Program-made: the position numbers and the translations under genes
Shown: one piece after another, positions 9,198 to 17,972 of the stretch
Layout of the letters: every line of letters begins with the position of its first letter
How positions within the stretch are numbered: position 1 is the first letter of the stretch
Assembly (NCBI RefSeq): GCF_022829465.1
Contig: NZ_JAKSXZ010000146.1
Coordinates: 496,001-560,000 of the forward strand
Reading direction: 5' to 3'
Length of the DNA: 64,000 bases
Origin: Methylobacterium sp. J-067
Lineage (GTDB): Bacteria; Pseudomonadota; Alphaproteobacteria; Rhizobiales; Beijerinckiaceae
The notes under the pieces: model-generated
Told to the model about the DNA's origin: nothing
The model's input: only the letters and a program-made list of their open reading frames with translations
The model's database searches: none

Positions 9198-9307
9198 CCT
9201 CATCCTGAGGTGCCCGCGCCCCGCGGGCCTCGAAGGAGCGCTCCAGGATCCGCAGCGATCCCTGGATCCCTCCTTCGAGGCCGCTTGCGCGGCGCCTCAG
9301 GATGAGG
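9198..9307. repeat. 110-bp nested palindromic intergenic repeat
   Basis: The outer arms CCTCATCCTGAGG (9198-9210) and CCTCAGGATGAGG (9295-9307) are perfectly complementary over 13 bp. Inside them a second pair, GGCCTCGAAGGAG (about 9226-9238) and CTCCTTCGAGGCC (9270-9282), is also complementary, and the centre carries CCAGGATC/GATCCCTGG. The whole can fold as one long hairpin on either strand. I recognise it as the kind of dispersed palindromic element common between genes in Methylobacterium and relatives. It contains no ORF and sits between the ispH terminator and thrB. Confidence 0.8.
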
Positions 9308-9360
9308 TGTGTGTCGGGGGACCCCGACTTCCTGACCGATCCCGAACCCGAGCGCACGAC

Positions 9361-10326
9361 GTGGCCGTCTACACCGAGGTATCCGACGCGGCGCTCAGTG
9401 CGTTCCTGGCGGCCTACGACATCGGCACCCTGCTCTCCTGCAAGGGCATCGCGGAGGGGGTCGAGAACTCGAACTACTTCCTGCACACGACCGGCGGGTC
9501 GTTCATCCTCACCCTCTACGAGAAGCGCGTGCGGGAGGAGGACCTGCCGTTCTTCGTCGGGCTGATGGAGCATCTGGCAAGCCGCGGCCTCGCCTGCCCG
9601 CAGCCGATCCGCGACCGGAGCGGCACCGCCCTCGGGCGCCTGTGCGGGCGGCCTGCCGCCCTCGTCAGCTTCCTCGAAGGCGTCTCCCTGTCCTCGCCGG
9701 GACCGGAGCATTGCCGCGAGGTCGGCGTGGCGCTCGCCCGCCTGCACGCGGCCGGCCGAGACTTCCCGATGGTGCGGGAGAACAGCCTCTCCGTCGCCTC
9801 CTGGCGCCCGCTCTTTGCGCAGGCCGGCGATCAGGCCGATTCCGTCTCCCCCGGCCTCGCCGCGCGCACCCGCGACGACCTCGCCGTGCTGGAAGCCGCT
9901 TGGCCGAAGGATCTGCCGCGCGGCGTGATCCATGCCGACCTGTTCACGGACAACGTGTTCTTCATCGGCGACGACCTGTCGGGTCTGATCGACTTCTACT
10001 TCGCCTGCACCGACGCCTTCGCCTACGACCTCGCGGTCTGCCTGAACGCGTGGTGCTTCGATGCCCAGGGCCACTTCCACCGGGACATGGCGACGGCGAT
10101 GATTGCCGGCTACGAATCCGAGCGTCCCCTGGAGGCCGCCGAGGTCGAGGCGCTGCCCGTCCTGTGCCGGGGCGCAGCCCTGCGCTTCATGCTGACCCGT
10201 CTGGTGGATTGGCTGAACGTGCCGCCGGGCGCGCTGGTGAAGCCGAAGGACCCACGCGAGTACGACCGGCGGCTCACCTTCCACCGGCAGGCCACCAGCG
10301 CGGCCGATTACGGGCGCGCGGCATGA
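9361..10326 (+). CDS. thrB: Homoserine kinase, ThrB2/APH-fold type
   Basis: Phosphorylates homoserine at the last branch step towards threonine. The 321-residue protein has the aminoglycoside-phosphotransferase-like fold used by alphaproteobacteria: the N-terminal YTEVSDAAL and GIAEGVENSNYFL motifs, the catalytic loop IHADLFTDNVFF and the metal site LIDFYFACTD. An ATG at 9307 is in frame but lies at the edge of the palindromic repeat. The GTG at 9361 gives the normal family N-terminus (VAVYTEVSD) and is preferred. The stop overlaps the rnhA start by four bases (ATGA), so the two are coupled. Confidence 0.93.
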   Translation: MAVYTEVSDAALSAFLAAYDIGTLLSCKGIAEGVENSNYFLHTTGGSFILTLYEKRVREEDLPFFVGLMEHLASRGLACPQPIRDRSGTALGRLCGRPAALVSFLEGVSLSSPGPEHCREVGVALARLHAAGRDFPMVRENSLSVASWRPLFAQAGDQADSVSPGLAARTRDDLAVLEAAWPKDLPRGVIHADLFTDNVFFIGDDLSGLIDFYFACTDAFAYDLAVCLNAWCFDAQGHFHRDMATAMIAGYESERPLEAAEVEALPVLCRGAALRFMLTRLVDWLNVPPGALVKPKDPREYDRRLTFHRQATSAADYGRAA

Positions 10327-10772
10327 GCGAGGACGGCAAGGTCAAGATCTACACGGACGGCGCCTGCTCTGGGAATCCGGGGCCGGGGGGCTGGGGCGCG
10401 ATCCTCATCTTCGGCGAGACCCGCAAAGAGATCTCCGGCGGGGAGGCGCACACCACCAACAACCGGATGGAACTGCTCGCGGCCATCGAGGCCCTGGAGG
10501 CGTTGAAGCGACCCTGCCGGGTCGACCTGTTCACCGACTCCCAGTATCTGCGCCAAGGCGTGACCGCCTGGATCCACAATTGGAAGGCGCGCGGCTGGCG
10601 CACCGCCGACAAGAAGCCGGTGAAGAACGAGGACCTCTGGCGCCGCGTCGATGCCGCCCGCGAGCGCCACGAGGTGGAGTGGCACTGGGTGAAGGGCCAC
10701 GCGAGCGATCCGTTGAACAACCGGGTCGACGCCCTGGCCGTAGCGGCCATGGCGCCGTTCAAGCGGCGGTAG
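10323..10772 (+). CDS. rnhA: Ribonuclease HI
   Basis: Endonuclease that removes RNA from RNA-DNA hybrids during replication and repair. At 149 residues it has the standard bacterial length. The catalytic residues D12 (YTDGACSGNPG), E50 (NNRMELLAA), D72 (LFTDSQY) and D136 (NNRVDALA), plus H126 in VKGHASD, are all present, and the basic handle region WKARGWRTADKKPVKN is intact. It overlaps thrB by four bases. It ends 6 bp before the stop of the convergent ParE-type toxin. Confidence 0.97.
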   Translation: MSEDGKVKIYTDGACSGNPGPGGWGAILIFGETRKEISGGEAHTTNNRMELLAAIEALEALKRPCRVDLFTDSQYLRQGVTAWIHNWKARGWRTADKKPVKNEDLWRRVDAARERHEVEWHWVKGHASDPLNNRVDALAVAAMAPFKRR

Positions 10773-10778
10773 AGTTTC

Positions 10779-11057
10779 TCACGGGGGCCATCGCCGCGCG
10801 GTATGCAGCACACGGAGAATGGTCACGGCATTGTCCGCCTGCTCATAGACAAGGATGTAGCGGCGGTGGACCACGAGTTCGCGTGTGCCGCCAACACGGC
10901 CAAGCCGTCCGATGCCGGGATGGGCCACGAGCGTTCCTGCACGCTCCGCGAAGAGGCCATCGAGGGCGATCGCCGCCTGAGGGTCATCACCTTCGACGTG
11001 ATCGTAGATGGCTTCTCTGTCCCGGAGCGCCTCAGGCGTCCAGAACAGATGCCTCAT
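10779..11057 (-). CDS. RelE/ParE family toxin
   Basis: Small basic protein of 92 residues with the RelE/ParE fold signature: an N-terminal FWTPEALRDREAIYDHVEGDDP helix-strand unit, HPGIGRLGRVGGTRELVV, then YILVYEQADNAVTILRVLHTARRWP. The last motif is the typical C-terminal strand of ParE/RelE toxins. ParE members inhibit gyrase and RelE members cleave mRNA on the ribosome; the sequence alone does not settle which, though VGGTRELVVHRRYILVY is more ParE-like. It overlaps its antitoxin by four bases (ATGA) and is read second. Confidence 0.88.
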   Translation of the reverse strand: MRHLFWTPEALRDREAIYDHVEGDDPQAAIALDGLFAERAGTLVAHPGIGRLGRVGGTRELVVHRRYILVYEQADNAVTILRVLHTARRWPP

Positions 11058-11341
11058 TCGGTGCCGCCGAGCCGTCGCCGCGTCGCCTCACGTTTCGCGG
11101 CGAAATGCGCCTCGACCTCGGCGCTGGGGATGAGCCGGCCGGCACGGGCCGAAGCCAGCCCGTCCCGGACCTGATTGCGGAACCACGCATCGTCCTCGGC
11201 AGCCTCGCGCTGACGCTGAACGTAATCCCGCATGAGATCCCGCAAGACCTGAGCGTCCGACCGGTCGTCCGCCGCCGTGGCACGGACGAACTCGTCCCTA
11301 AGGGTCTCATCGACCTCGAATGTGACGACGGCCTCGCCCAC
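11054..11341 (-). CDS. Ribbon-helix-helix antitoxin paired with ParE-type toxin
   Basis: A 95-residue protein upstream of and overlapping the toxin. It begins with a ribbon strand (AVVTFEVDETLRDEFVRATAADD) followed by helices (SDAQVLRDLMRDYVQ), consistent with a CopG/RHH DNA-binding antitoxin. A charged C-terminal segment ending HFAAKREATRRRL would bind the toxin. The start is GTG at 11341, with GGGAG about 9 bases upstream on the minus strand. The dimer is expected to repress its own promoter, and a near-palindrome overlapping a -10-like hexamer is present at 11370-11381. Confidence 0.82.
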   Translation of the reverse strand: MGEAVVTFEVDETLRDEFVRATAADDRSDAQVLRDLMRDYVQRQREAAEDDAWFRNQVRDGLASARAGRLIPSAEVEAHFAAKREATRRRLGGTE

Positions 11342-11369
11342 GGCATCCGCTCCCGGCTTCGAATCCCGT

Positions 11370-11400
11370 CATCATATCATGCTGGCCGGGGCTCGTGGAA
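11370..11400 (-). promoter_or_regulatory. Promoter and candidate autoregulatory operator of the toxin-antitoxin pair
   Basis: On the minus strand TATGAT (11371-11376) matches the -10 consensus at five of six positions, with TTCCAC (11395-11400) 18 bases upstream as a weak -35. The -10 lies inside CATGATATGATG (11370-11381), a 12-bp imperfect palindrome with two mismatched pairs, the expected position for RHH antitoxin repression. Confidence 0.5.
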
Positions 11401-11407
11401 CGAAGCC

Positions 11408-12931
11408 TCAATCCGTCGTCCCGTCGATTCTGAGCCAGTGGCGGCCGTCGCGGGCCAGCAGGTCGTCGGCCTCCTTCGGGCCGGCGCTGCCGGCGGCGTA
11501 GGGGGCAGGGTTCGCCTGCGGCCAGCCCTTGAGCAGCGGGTCCACCGCCGCCCAGCCCGCCTCGATGTTGTCGGCCCGCTGGAACAGCGTCGCGTCGCCG
11601 ATCATGCAATCGTAGAGCAGGGTCTCGTAGCCCACGTTCGGTGTGTTCGCGAAGAAGTCGTCGTACTTGAACGCCGTACGCACCCGGCCGATCCTCATCT
11701 CCGGCCCCGGCACCTTCACGTTGTATTCCGTGCTGATCCCGTGATCCGGGTCGATGGTGATGCGCATCACCGTCGGGCTCAAGGAGTCGGTCGGCGTCTC
11801 CTCGAACATCTTGAACGGCGCGGGCTTGAACAGCACCGCGATCTCCGTCCGCCGGCCGGTCATCCGCTTGCCGGTGCGGATGTAGAACGGCACCCCCGCC
11901 CAGCGCCAGTTCTCGATGTGGAGCTTCAGGGCGATGTAGGTCTCGGTCGCCGAATCCTTGGCGACATGCGGCTCGTCCCGGTAGCCCGGCACCTGACGGC
12001 CCTCGCTGGTGCCCGCCGTGTACTGGCCCCGCACCGCGTCCTCCGCCGGGATCGGCTGCACGGCCTCGGCGAGCTTGGCCTTCTCCGTGCGCACCGCTTC
12101 CGCGTCGAACGAGTTCGGCGGCTCCATGCCGACCATGCAGAGCAACTGGAACATGTGGTTGGGCACCATGTCCCGCAGTGCGCCGGTCGGCTCGTAGAAG
12201 CCGCCGCGCTCCTCCACGCCCACCGTCTCCGCCGCCGTGATCTGCACGCTGTCGATGTATTCCCGCCGCCAGACCGGCTCTAGGAGTCCGTTGGCGAAGC
12301 GGAAGGCCATGATCGACTGCACCGTGTCCTTCCCCAGGAAGTGGTCGATCCGGTAGAACTGGCTCTCGTCACCCTGCTTCAGGATGCGGGCGTTGAGGTC
12401 CCGCGCCGAGGCGAGATCGGAGCCGAACGGCTTCTCGATCACCACCCGGCGGAAGCTGTCGCCCTCTTGGCGGAGCAGGTCCGCCTGCCCGAGCCCGTCG
12501 ACGATGGTGCCGAAGAACCGTGCCGCCACGGCGCAGTAGAACACCGCGCTGCCCTGCACCTTCGCCTTCACGGCCTCGAAGGTCTCGGGCTTCTCGAAGT
12601 CGCCCTTCAGGTAGTGCAGCCGGTCGCGGATGAAGCCCCAGCTCTTCGCGTCGATGCTGGCGGCGTGGAACTCGGAGGACGGGTCCTTGCTGAACTCCTC
12701 CATCGTCTTGGTGAGGCCGTCGCGCAGGCTCTGGTCATCGCCGTCGCCATGGTCCACGCCGATGATCGAGAAGCCCTCCGGCAGCAGCCCCGCCCCCGCG
12801 AGGTTGTAGAGGGAGGGCATCAGCAGGCGCTTGGTCAGGTCGCCGCCTGCCCCGAAGATCACCAGGGTGCAGGGCGGAGCGGGCTTCGTCCCGCAGGCGG
12901 CCTTGTCCTTCAGGGGCGTGGTCTCGGGCAT
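11408..12931 (-). CDS. zwf: Glucose-6-phosphate 1-dehydrogenase
   Basis: Oxidises glucose-6-phosphate to 6-phosphogluconolactone with NADP+ (or NAD+), entering the Entner-Doudoroff and pentose phosphate routes. The protein is 507 residues. It shows the N-terminal dinucleotide motif VIFGAGGDLTKRLLMPSLYNL, KPFGSDLASA and the active-site signature RIDHFLGKDTVQ with its catalytic histidine. The start is the ATG at 12931, preceded on the minus strand by GAGAGGGA at good spacing; an in-frame ATG at 13009 would overlap the upstream efflux gene and gives a non-family extension. It lies 70 bp downstream of the outer-membrane factor gene. No pgl or edd is adjacent. Confidence 0.96.
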   Translation of the reverse strand: MPETTPLKDKAACGTKPAPPCTLVIFGAGGDLTKRLLMPSLYNLAGAGLLPEGFSIIGVDHGDGDDQSLRDGLTKTMEEFSKDPSSEFHAASIDAKSWGFIRDRLHYLKGDFEKPETFEAVKAKVQGSAVFYCAVAARFFGTIVDGLGQADLLRQEGDSFRRVVIEKPFGSDLASARDLNARILKQGDESQFYRIDHFLGKDTVQSIMAFRFANGLLEPVWRREYIDSVQITAAETVGVEERGGFYEPTGALRDMVPNHMFQLLCMVGMEPPNSFDAEAVRTEKAKLAEAVQPIPAEDAVRGQYTAGTSEGRQVPGYRDEPHVAKDSATETYIALKLHIENWRWAGVPFYIRTGKRMTGRRTEIAVLFKPAPFKMFEETPTDSLSPTVMRITIDPDHGISTEYNVKVPGPEMRIGRVRTAFKYDDFFANTPNVGYETLLYDCMIGDATLFQRADNIEAGWAAVDPLLKGWPQANPAPYAAGSAGPKEADDLLARDGRHWLRIDGTTD

Positions 12932-13001
12932 TTGCGATCCCTCTCGGTTGCGGCACCGCAACGAAATCGGCGGGACAACCCCTCGTGCCGAAGGGCGTTC
13001 C

Positions 13002-14525
13002 TCACTCATCGGGGCGCACCGCCTGCCCGCCGTAATCGATGGGAAGGCTCGGCCCCTTCAACTCGGAATCGCTCGGCAGGGCGCGGGCGTCCCAGCCGCC
13101 GCCGAGGCCGCGGATCAGGGTCACGGCCGCCGTGTAGCGGTTCAGCAGCACCTGCAGGGCGGTGATCTCGTTGTTCACGAGCAGCCCCTGCGCCGTCACC
13201 ACGGTGGTGAAGTTCTGCGTGCCGGCCCGGTACTCGTTGAGCGTGATCTCCACCGCCTTGCGGGAGGAGTCCACCGCCGCGTCCTGGGCGCGCTGCTGCT
13301 GGCGCAGGATGCGCTGGGCGGCCATCTGGGTCTCGACCTCGGCGAAGGCGGCGAGCACCACCTGCCGGTAATTGGCCACCGCCGCGTCGTAGCCCGCCTG
13401 GGCCGCGCGCACGGCCGCGATGCGGGCGCCGCCCTCGAACAGGACCTCGCTGCCCGCCGCCGTCACCGCCCAGACCTGGTTGACGGGGGAGAGGATGCCG
13501 TTGCTCGTCAGCCCCGAGATGCCCCCCGAGGCGGAAATCGTCACGGTGGGGAAGAAGGCCGCCACCGCCACGCCGATCCGCTCGCTCTGCGCCTGCACGA
13601 GGCGTTCGGCCTGGGCGACGTCCGGGCGCCGCTCCAGCAGGTCGGCGGGGATGCCGGCGGGCACCTCCGGGGGAGTGCGCGGCAGGCTCGCGACGGCGAT
13701 CGCCACCTCGGAGGGCGGGCGCCCGATCAGCGTGGCGATGGCGTTCACGAACTGCACGCGGGTGAGGCGCACCGCGATGGATTGCGCCTCGATCGTCTGC
13801 ACCTGCGTCTGCGCGGTGATGACGTCCGAGCGCGCGGCGACGCCCGCCGCGTACTGGTTCTCGGTGATCTTCAGGGTCTTGCGGAAGTTCTCGATGTTCT
13901 CGTCGAGCACCTTCTGCAGGGCGTCGGCGTAGCGCACCGAGAAGTAGTCCGCAGCGACCTCGGCCTGGATCGACAGGCGGGTGAGCGCGATGGTGGCGGC
14001 GTCCGCCTGGGCCAGCGCCGTCTCGCTCTCGATGTTGCGGCGGGTGCCGCCGAACAGGTCGAGCTCCCAGCTCGCCTGCCCCTGGAGCGAGACGCTGGTC
14101 CGCTCCAAGCCCGACGTGCGCGAGCGGGTGATGGAGGGCGCGCCGATCACCGTGGGATAGAGCGCGGCCTGCGCCGAGGCGACCAGCGCGCGGGCCTGCC
14201 GGTAATTGGCCACCGACTGCCGGAGGGACTGGTTGTCCACGTCCACGAGGCGGATCAGCCGGTCGAGGGTGGCATCGTGGAACACCCGCCACCAGTCGCC
14301 GCGCTCGACGGAATCGGCGGGGCGCGCCTCGCGCCAGCCCCTCCTGCGGGCGGCGACGTAGCCGGGGCTGTCCTCGTGCACGCCGCTCTGCTTGTAGGCG
14401 AGAGGGGTCTCCACCGAGGGCCGGGAATAGTCGGGCCCGACCACGCAGCCGGCGAGCGCCGTCGCGAGGAGAAGGGCACCCGACAGGGCGCGCAGCGAAC
14501 CGGCCAACACCACGGACATCCTCAT
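13002..14525 (-). CDS. NodT-family outer-membrane lipoprotein of RND efflux
   Basis: TolC-like outer-membrane channel, 507 residues, lipid-anchored. A signal peptide ends in the lipobox LAGC with C27, followed by VVGPDYSRP, the classic NodT/OprM start. Repeated helical hairpins with paired motifs, including RQARALVASAQAALYPTV and YRQVVLAAFAEVETQMAA, make up the OEP domains. The ATG at 14525 overlaps the stop of the upstream permease by four bases (ATGA), so the channel is translated with the pump. It completes an adaptor-permease-permease-channel set. Confidence 0.93.
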   Translation of the reverse strand: MRMSVVLAGSLRALSGALLLATALAGCVVGPDYSRPSVETPLAYKQSGVHEDSPGYVAARRRGWREARPADSVERGDWWRVFHDATLDRLIRLVDVDNQSLRQSVANYRQARALVASAQAALYPTVIGAPSITRSRTSGLERTSVSLQGQASWELDLFGGTRRNIESETALAQADAATIALTRLSIQAEVAADYFSVRYADALQKVLDENIENFRKTLKITENQYAAGVAARSDVITAQTQVQTIEAQSIAVRLTRVQFVNAIATLIGRPPSEVAIAVASLPRTPPEVPAGIPADLLERRPDVAQAERLVQAQSERIGVAVAAFFPTVTISASGGISGLTSNGILSPVNQVWAVTAAGSEVLFEGGARIAAVRAAQAGYDAAVANYRQVVLAAFAEVETQMAAQRILRQQQRAQDAAVDSSRKAVEITLNEYRAGTQNFTTVVTAQGLLVNNEITALQVLLNRYTAAVTLIRGLGGGWDARALPSDSELKGPSLPIDYGGQAVRPDE

Positions 14526-17500
14526 TCGCCCGCCGGAACGGGGAGCGCCCCGCCGGCCCGGCCGCGGCGGTTCTGCCAGCGCTGCCGGAGGCGGTCGAGG
14601 GAGAGGTAGACGACGGGGGTGGTGTAGAGGGTCAGGATCTGGCTCACGATCAAGCCGCCGACGATGGCGATGCCCAGGGGCCGGCGCAACTCCGCGCCCT
14701 CCCCCATCGAGGCGATGAGGGGCACGGCGCCGAGCAGGGCGGCGAGCGTCGTCATCATGATCGGCCGGAAGCGCAGGAGACAGGCCTCGCGGATCGCGTC
14801 CACCGGATTCGCGGCGCGGGTACGCTGCGCGTCGAGGGCGACGTCGACCATCATGATCGCGTTCTTCTTCACGATGCCGATCAGCAGGAACACGGCGATG
14901 AGGGCGATGATGGTGAACTCCGTGCCCGTCACCAGCAGCGCCAGCACCGCGCCGACGCCGGCCGAGGGAAGGGTCGAGAGGATGGTGAGCGGGTGCACGA
15001 AGCTCTCGTAGAGGATCCCGAGCACCGCGTAGACGGCGAGGATCGCGGCGAGGATCAGGAGCGGCTGGCGCGACGCGGAGGACACGTAGTTCTTGGCCGC
15101 GCCGGCATACTCGCCGTGGATGCTCGCGGGCAAGCGTAGGTCCGCCATGGCCCGGTCGATCGCCTCGGTCGCGTCCGACAGGCTCTTGCCCGGGGCGAGG
15201 TTGAACGAGATCGTCGTGGCGACGAACAGGCCCTGGTGGCTGATCTGCACCGGGGCGTTCCCCGTCTCGAACCGGGCGAAGGCCGAGAGCGGCACCATCG
15301 TCTCCTTGGCGGACGAGACCGGCGCGCTCGACGAGGCGCCCCCCTTGCTGGCGGCGAGCGCGTTGGACGAGGCGTTGCGGGCCGAATCGGAGGCGATGGC
15401 CGCCGCGTTGGTGCTGGCATCGGTGCTGGCGGTGGAGGTCGCGGCCGTGGCGGCGGCGAGCGCGCCGGCCGTGCTGCTGCCGACCGCCCCCGTGCCCGAG
15501 GCCGCGCCGGACGTCGTCGTGGTGGCGGCGGTGGGGCTGCTCGTGCCGGTGGCGGCGTTGGTGTTCACCGTGCCCCCCGCCGCGACGGTGCCGGCGACGG
15601 CGTTGGTGGTGGCCGAGCCCTTGGCGTTGCCGCCGGAGGTCGAGACGTAGATCCGCTTGATGGTTTCCGGCGTCTCCAGGTAGCGCGGCGCGATCTCCAT
15701 CACGACGTGGTACTGGTTCAGCGGGTTGTAGATGGTCGAGACCTGCCGCTGGCCGAAGGCGTCGTAGAGGGTCTGGTCGATCTTGTCGGGGGTGATGCCG
15801 TAGCGGAAGGCGGTGGCCCGGTCGATCACGACGCGGCTTTCCAGCCCGCCCTCCTGCTGGTCGGAGGTGACGTCGGCGAAGGTCGGATCCTTCTGCAGCG
15901 CGGCCAGGAGCTTGGGCGCGGCGGAGTAGAGGTCCTCCGGCGTGTCGCCCTGCAGCGTGTACTGGTACTGCGCGAAGCTCTGGCGCCCGCCCATCTGCAG
16001 GTCCTGCCGGGGGAAGACGTAGAGCCGGGCGCCCGCCACCTGCGCGAGCTTCGGGCGCAGGCGCGCGGTCACGGCGCTCATCGGCGCGCGCTCGGCGAGG
16101 GGCTTCAGCCCCACGAACACGTTGGCCGAGTTGGTGCCCCGCCCGCCCGTGAAGCCGACGACGCTCTCCACCGCCGGGTCCGCCCCGACGATCCGCGTCG
16201 CCTCGGTGAGCTTCTTCTCCATGGACTGGAACGAGATGCGCTGGTCGGCCTGGATGCCGCCCATCATCTGCCCGGTGTCCTGCTCGGGGAAGAAGCCCTT
16301 CGGCACGATGATGTAGAGGTAGACGTTGAGCCCCACCGTCGCGAGCAGCGTCAGCAGCACGAGACGGGGATGGCGCAGGGCGATCTCCAGGGTGCGGGCA
16401 TAGCCCGCCAGCATCGCATCGAACCCGCCTTCGAGCGTGCGGACGAGGAGGTTGCGGCGTTCCTTGCCCTGCGGCCCGTGCCCCTCGCGCTTGAGCAGCC
16501 GCGAGCACATCATCGGCGTCGTGGTCAGCGACAGAACGAGGGAGATCAGGATCGCCAGCGACAGGGTGACGGCGAACTCTTGGAAGATGCGCCCGACGAG
16601 GCCGCCCATCAGCAGGATCGGCAGGAACACGGCGATGAGCGACAGGCTCATGGAGATGACGGTGAAGCCGACCTCCTGCGCACCGATCAGCGCCGCCTGG
16701 AACCGGGGCTTCCCCTCCTCGATGTGCCGCTGGATGTTCTCCAGGACGACGATGGCGTCGTCCACGACGAAGCCCGTGCCGATGATGAGCGCCATCAGCG
16801 ACAGGATGTTGAGGGAGTAGTTCAAGAGGTACATCGCCGAGAAGGTGCCGACGATGGAGATCGGCACCGCCACGGCGGGGATGAGCGTCGCCCGGCCGGA
16901 GCGCAGGAAGGCGTAGACCACGAGGATCACGAGGCCGACCGCGACGAGGAGCGTCTCCTCCGTCGCCTCCAGCGAGGCGCGGATCGTGGCGCTGCGGTCG
17001 CCGGTGAGCTTGATGTCGATGCCGCCGGGCAGGGCCGCGATGATCTGCGGCAGGGCCTTCTTCACGCCGTTGATCGTGTCGATGACGTTGGCGCCGGGCT
17101 GCTTGTAGACGAAGAGCAGCACGCCGGGCTTGCCGTTGACGATGCCGAGGTTGCGCTTGTCCTCGACGCCGTCGAGCACTTGGCCGACGTCGGTGAGCTT
17201 CACCGCCGCGCCGTTGCGGTAGGCCACGACGATGTCGCGGTAATCCTGGGCCTTGCGGCCCTGGTCGTTGGCGTAGAGCTGGTAGCGCCGGTTGCCGACG
17301 TCGATGTCGCCTTTGGGCGAGTTGGCGTTGGCCGAGGCCAGCGCCGCCCGGATGCCCTCCAGGCCGATGCCGTAGTGGAACAGGGCGGTGGGATCGAGTT
17401 CCACCCGCACCGCCGGCAGGGACGAGCCGCCGACATCGACGTTGCCGACGCCGGGCAGCTGCGACAGCTTCTGCTGCACGACCGTGGCGGCGGAATCGTA

Positions 17501-17962
17501 GACCTGTCCGCGCGTGAGCGTGTCCGAGGTCATGCCGAGGATGATGATCGGCGTCTCGGCGGGGTTGAACTTGCGATAGGTCGGGTTCTGCCGGAGCGAG
17601 GTCGGCAGGTCGGCGCGGGCGGCGTTGATGGCGGCCTGCACGTCGCGGGCGGCGCCGTCGATGTCGCGGTTCAGGCCGAACAGCAGCACGATGCGCACCG
17701 TGCCGAGCGAACTCGTGGACGTCATCTCGTTGACGTCGGCGATGACGCCGAGCCGCCGTTCGAGGGGCGCGGCGACGGTGGTCGCCATGGTCTCGGGGCT
17801 GGCGCCGGCCATCTGCGCTTGGACGAGGATGACGGGGAAGTCGATCTGCGGCAGCGGCGCGACGGGCAGCTTCAGGAACGCGAACACGCCCGCCAGCAGC
17901 ACGCCGATGGTGAGCAGCGTCGTGGCGATCGGCCGCCGGATGAACGGGGCGGAGATGTTCAC
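14522..17962 (-). CDS. RND efflux permease, MdtC-like, with low-complexity insertion
   Basis: Inner-membrane drug/proton antiporter of the HAE1 RND family, 1146 residues, about 100 longer than typical MdtC. The N-terminus INISAPFIRRPIATTLLT-like start, the first porter repeat, the TM4 proton-relay aspartates in FVVDDAIVVLENIQRH and the C-terminal FRPIMMTTLAALLGAVPL are all in place. The extra length is a roughly 105-residue run of Ala, Ser, Thr and Gly at about residues 773-885. It interrupts the second periplasmic region between IKRIYVST and MVPLSAFARFE. The paralogous permease upstream has only a few residues there. It lies 10 bp after that permease and overlaps the channel gene, so the two permeases probably form one heterotrimeric pump. 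Confidence 0.95.
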   Translation of the reverse strand: MNISAPFIRRPIATTLLTIGVLLAGVFAFLKLPVAPLPQIDFPVILVQAQMAGASPETMATTVAAPLERRLGVIADVNEMTSTSSLGTVRIVLLFGLNRDIDGAARDVQAAINAARADLPTSLRQNPTYRKFNPAETPIIILGMTSDTLTRGQVYDSAATVVQQKLSQLPGVGNVDVGGSSLPAVRVELDPTALFHYGIGLEGIRAALASANANSPKGDIDVGNRRYQLYANDQGRKAQDYRDIVVAYRNGAAVKLTDVGQVLDGVEDKRNLGIVNGKPGVLLFVYKQPGANVIDTINGVKKALPQIIAALPGGIDIKLTGDRSATIRASLEATEETLLVAVGLVILVVYAFLRSGRATLIPAVAVPISIVGTFSAMYLLNYSLNILSLMALIIGTGFVVDDAIVVLENIQRHIEEGKPRFQAALIGAQEVGFTVISMSLSLIAVFLPILLMGGLVGRIFQEFAVTLSLAILISLVLSLTTTPMMCSRLLKREGHGPQGKERRNLLVRTLEGGFDAMLAGYARTLEIALRHPRLVLLTLLATVGLNVYLYIIVPKGFFPEQDTGQMMGGIQADQRISFQSMEKKLTEATRIVGADPAVESVVGFTGGRGTNSANVFVGLKPLAERAPMSAVTARLRPKLAQVAGARLYVFPRQDLQMGGRQSFAQYQYTLQGDTPEDLYSAAPKLLAALQKDPTFADVTSDQQEGGLESRVVIDRATAFRYGITPDKIDQTLYDAFGQRQVSTIYNPLNQYHVVMEIAPRYLETPETIKRIYVSTSGGNAKGSATTNAVAGTVAAGGTVNTNAATGTSSPTAATTTTSGAASGTGAVGSSTAGALAAATAATSTASTDASTNAAAIASDSARNASSNALAASKGGASSSAPVSSAKETMVPLSAFARFETGNAPVQISHQGLFVATTISFNLAPGKSLSDATEAIDRAMADLRLPASIHGEYAGAAKNYVSSASRQPLLILAAILAVYAVLGILYESFVHPLTILSTLPSAGVGAVLALLVTGTEFTIIALIAVFLLIGIVKKNAIMMVDVALDAQRTRAANPVDAIREACLLRFRPIMMTTLAALLGAVPLIASMGEGAELRRPLGIAIVGGLIVSQILTLYTTPVVYLSLDRLRQRWQNRRGRAGGALPVPAGE

Positions 17963-17972
17963 GGAGCCGGCC

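Noticed and set aside
15093..15650. 185-aa plus-strand Ala/Val-rich frame
   Set aside because: It is only the reverse reading of the low-complexity insertion in the permease.
14525..16508. N-terminal 660 residues of the long minus-strand frame that ends with the NodT protein
   Set aside because: This part is an out-of-frame reading of the MdtC-like gene; the real channel protein starts at 14525 with a signal peptide and lipobox.
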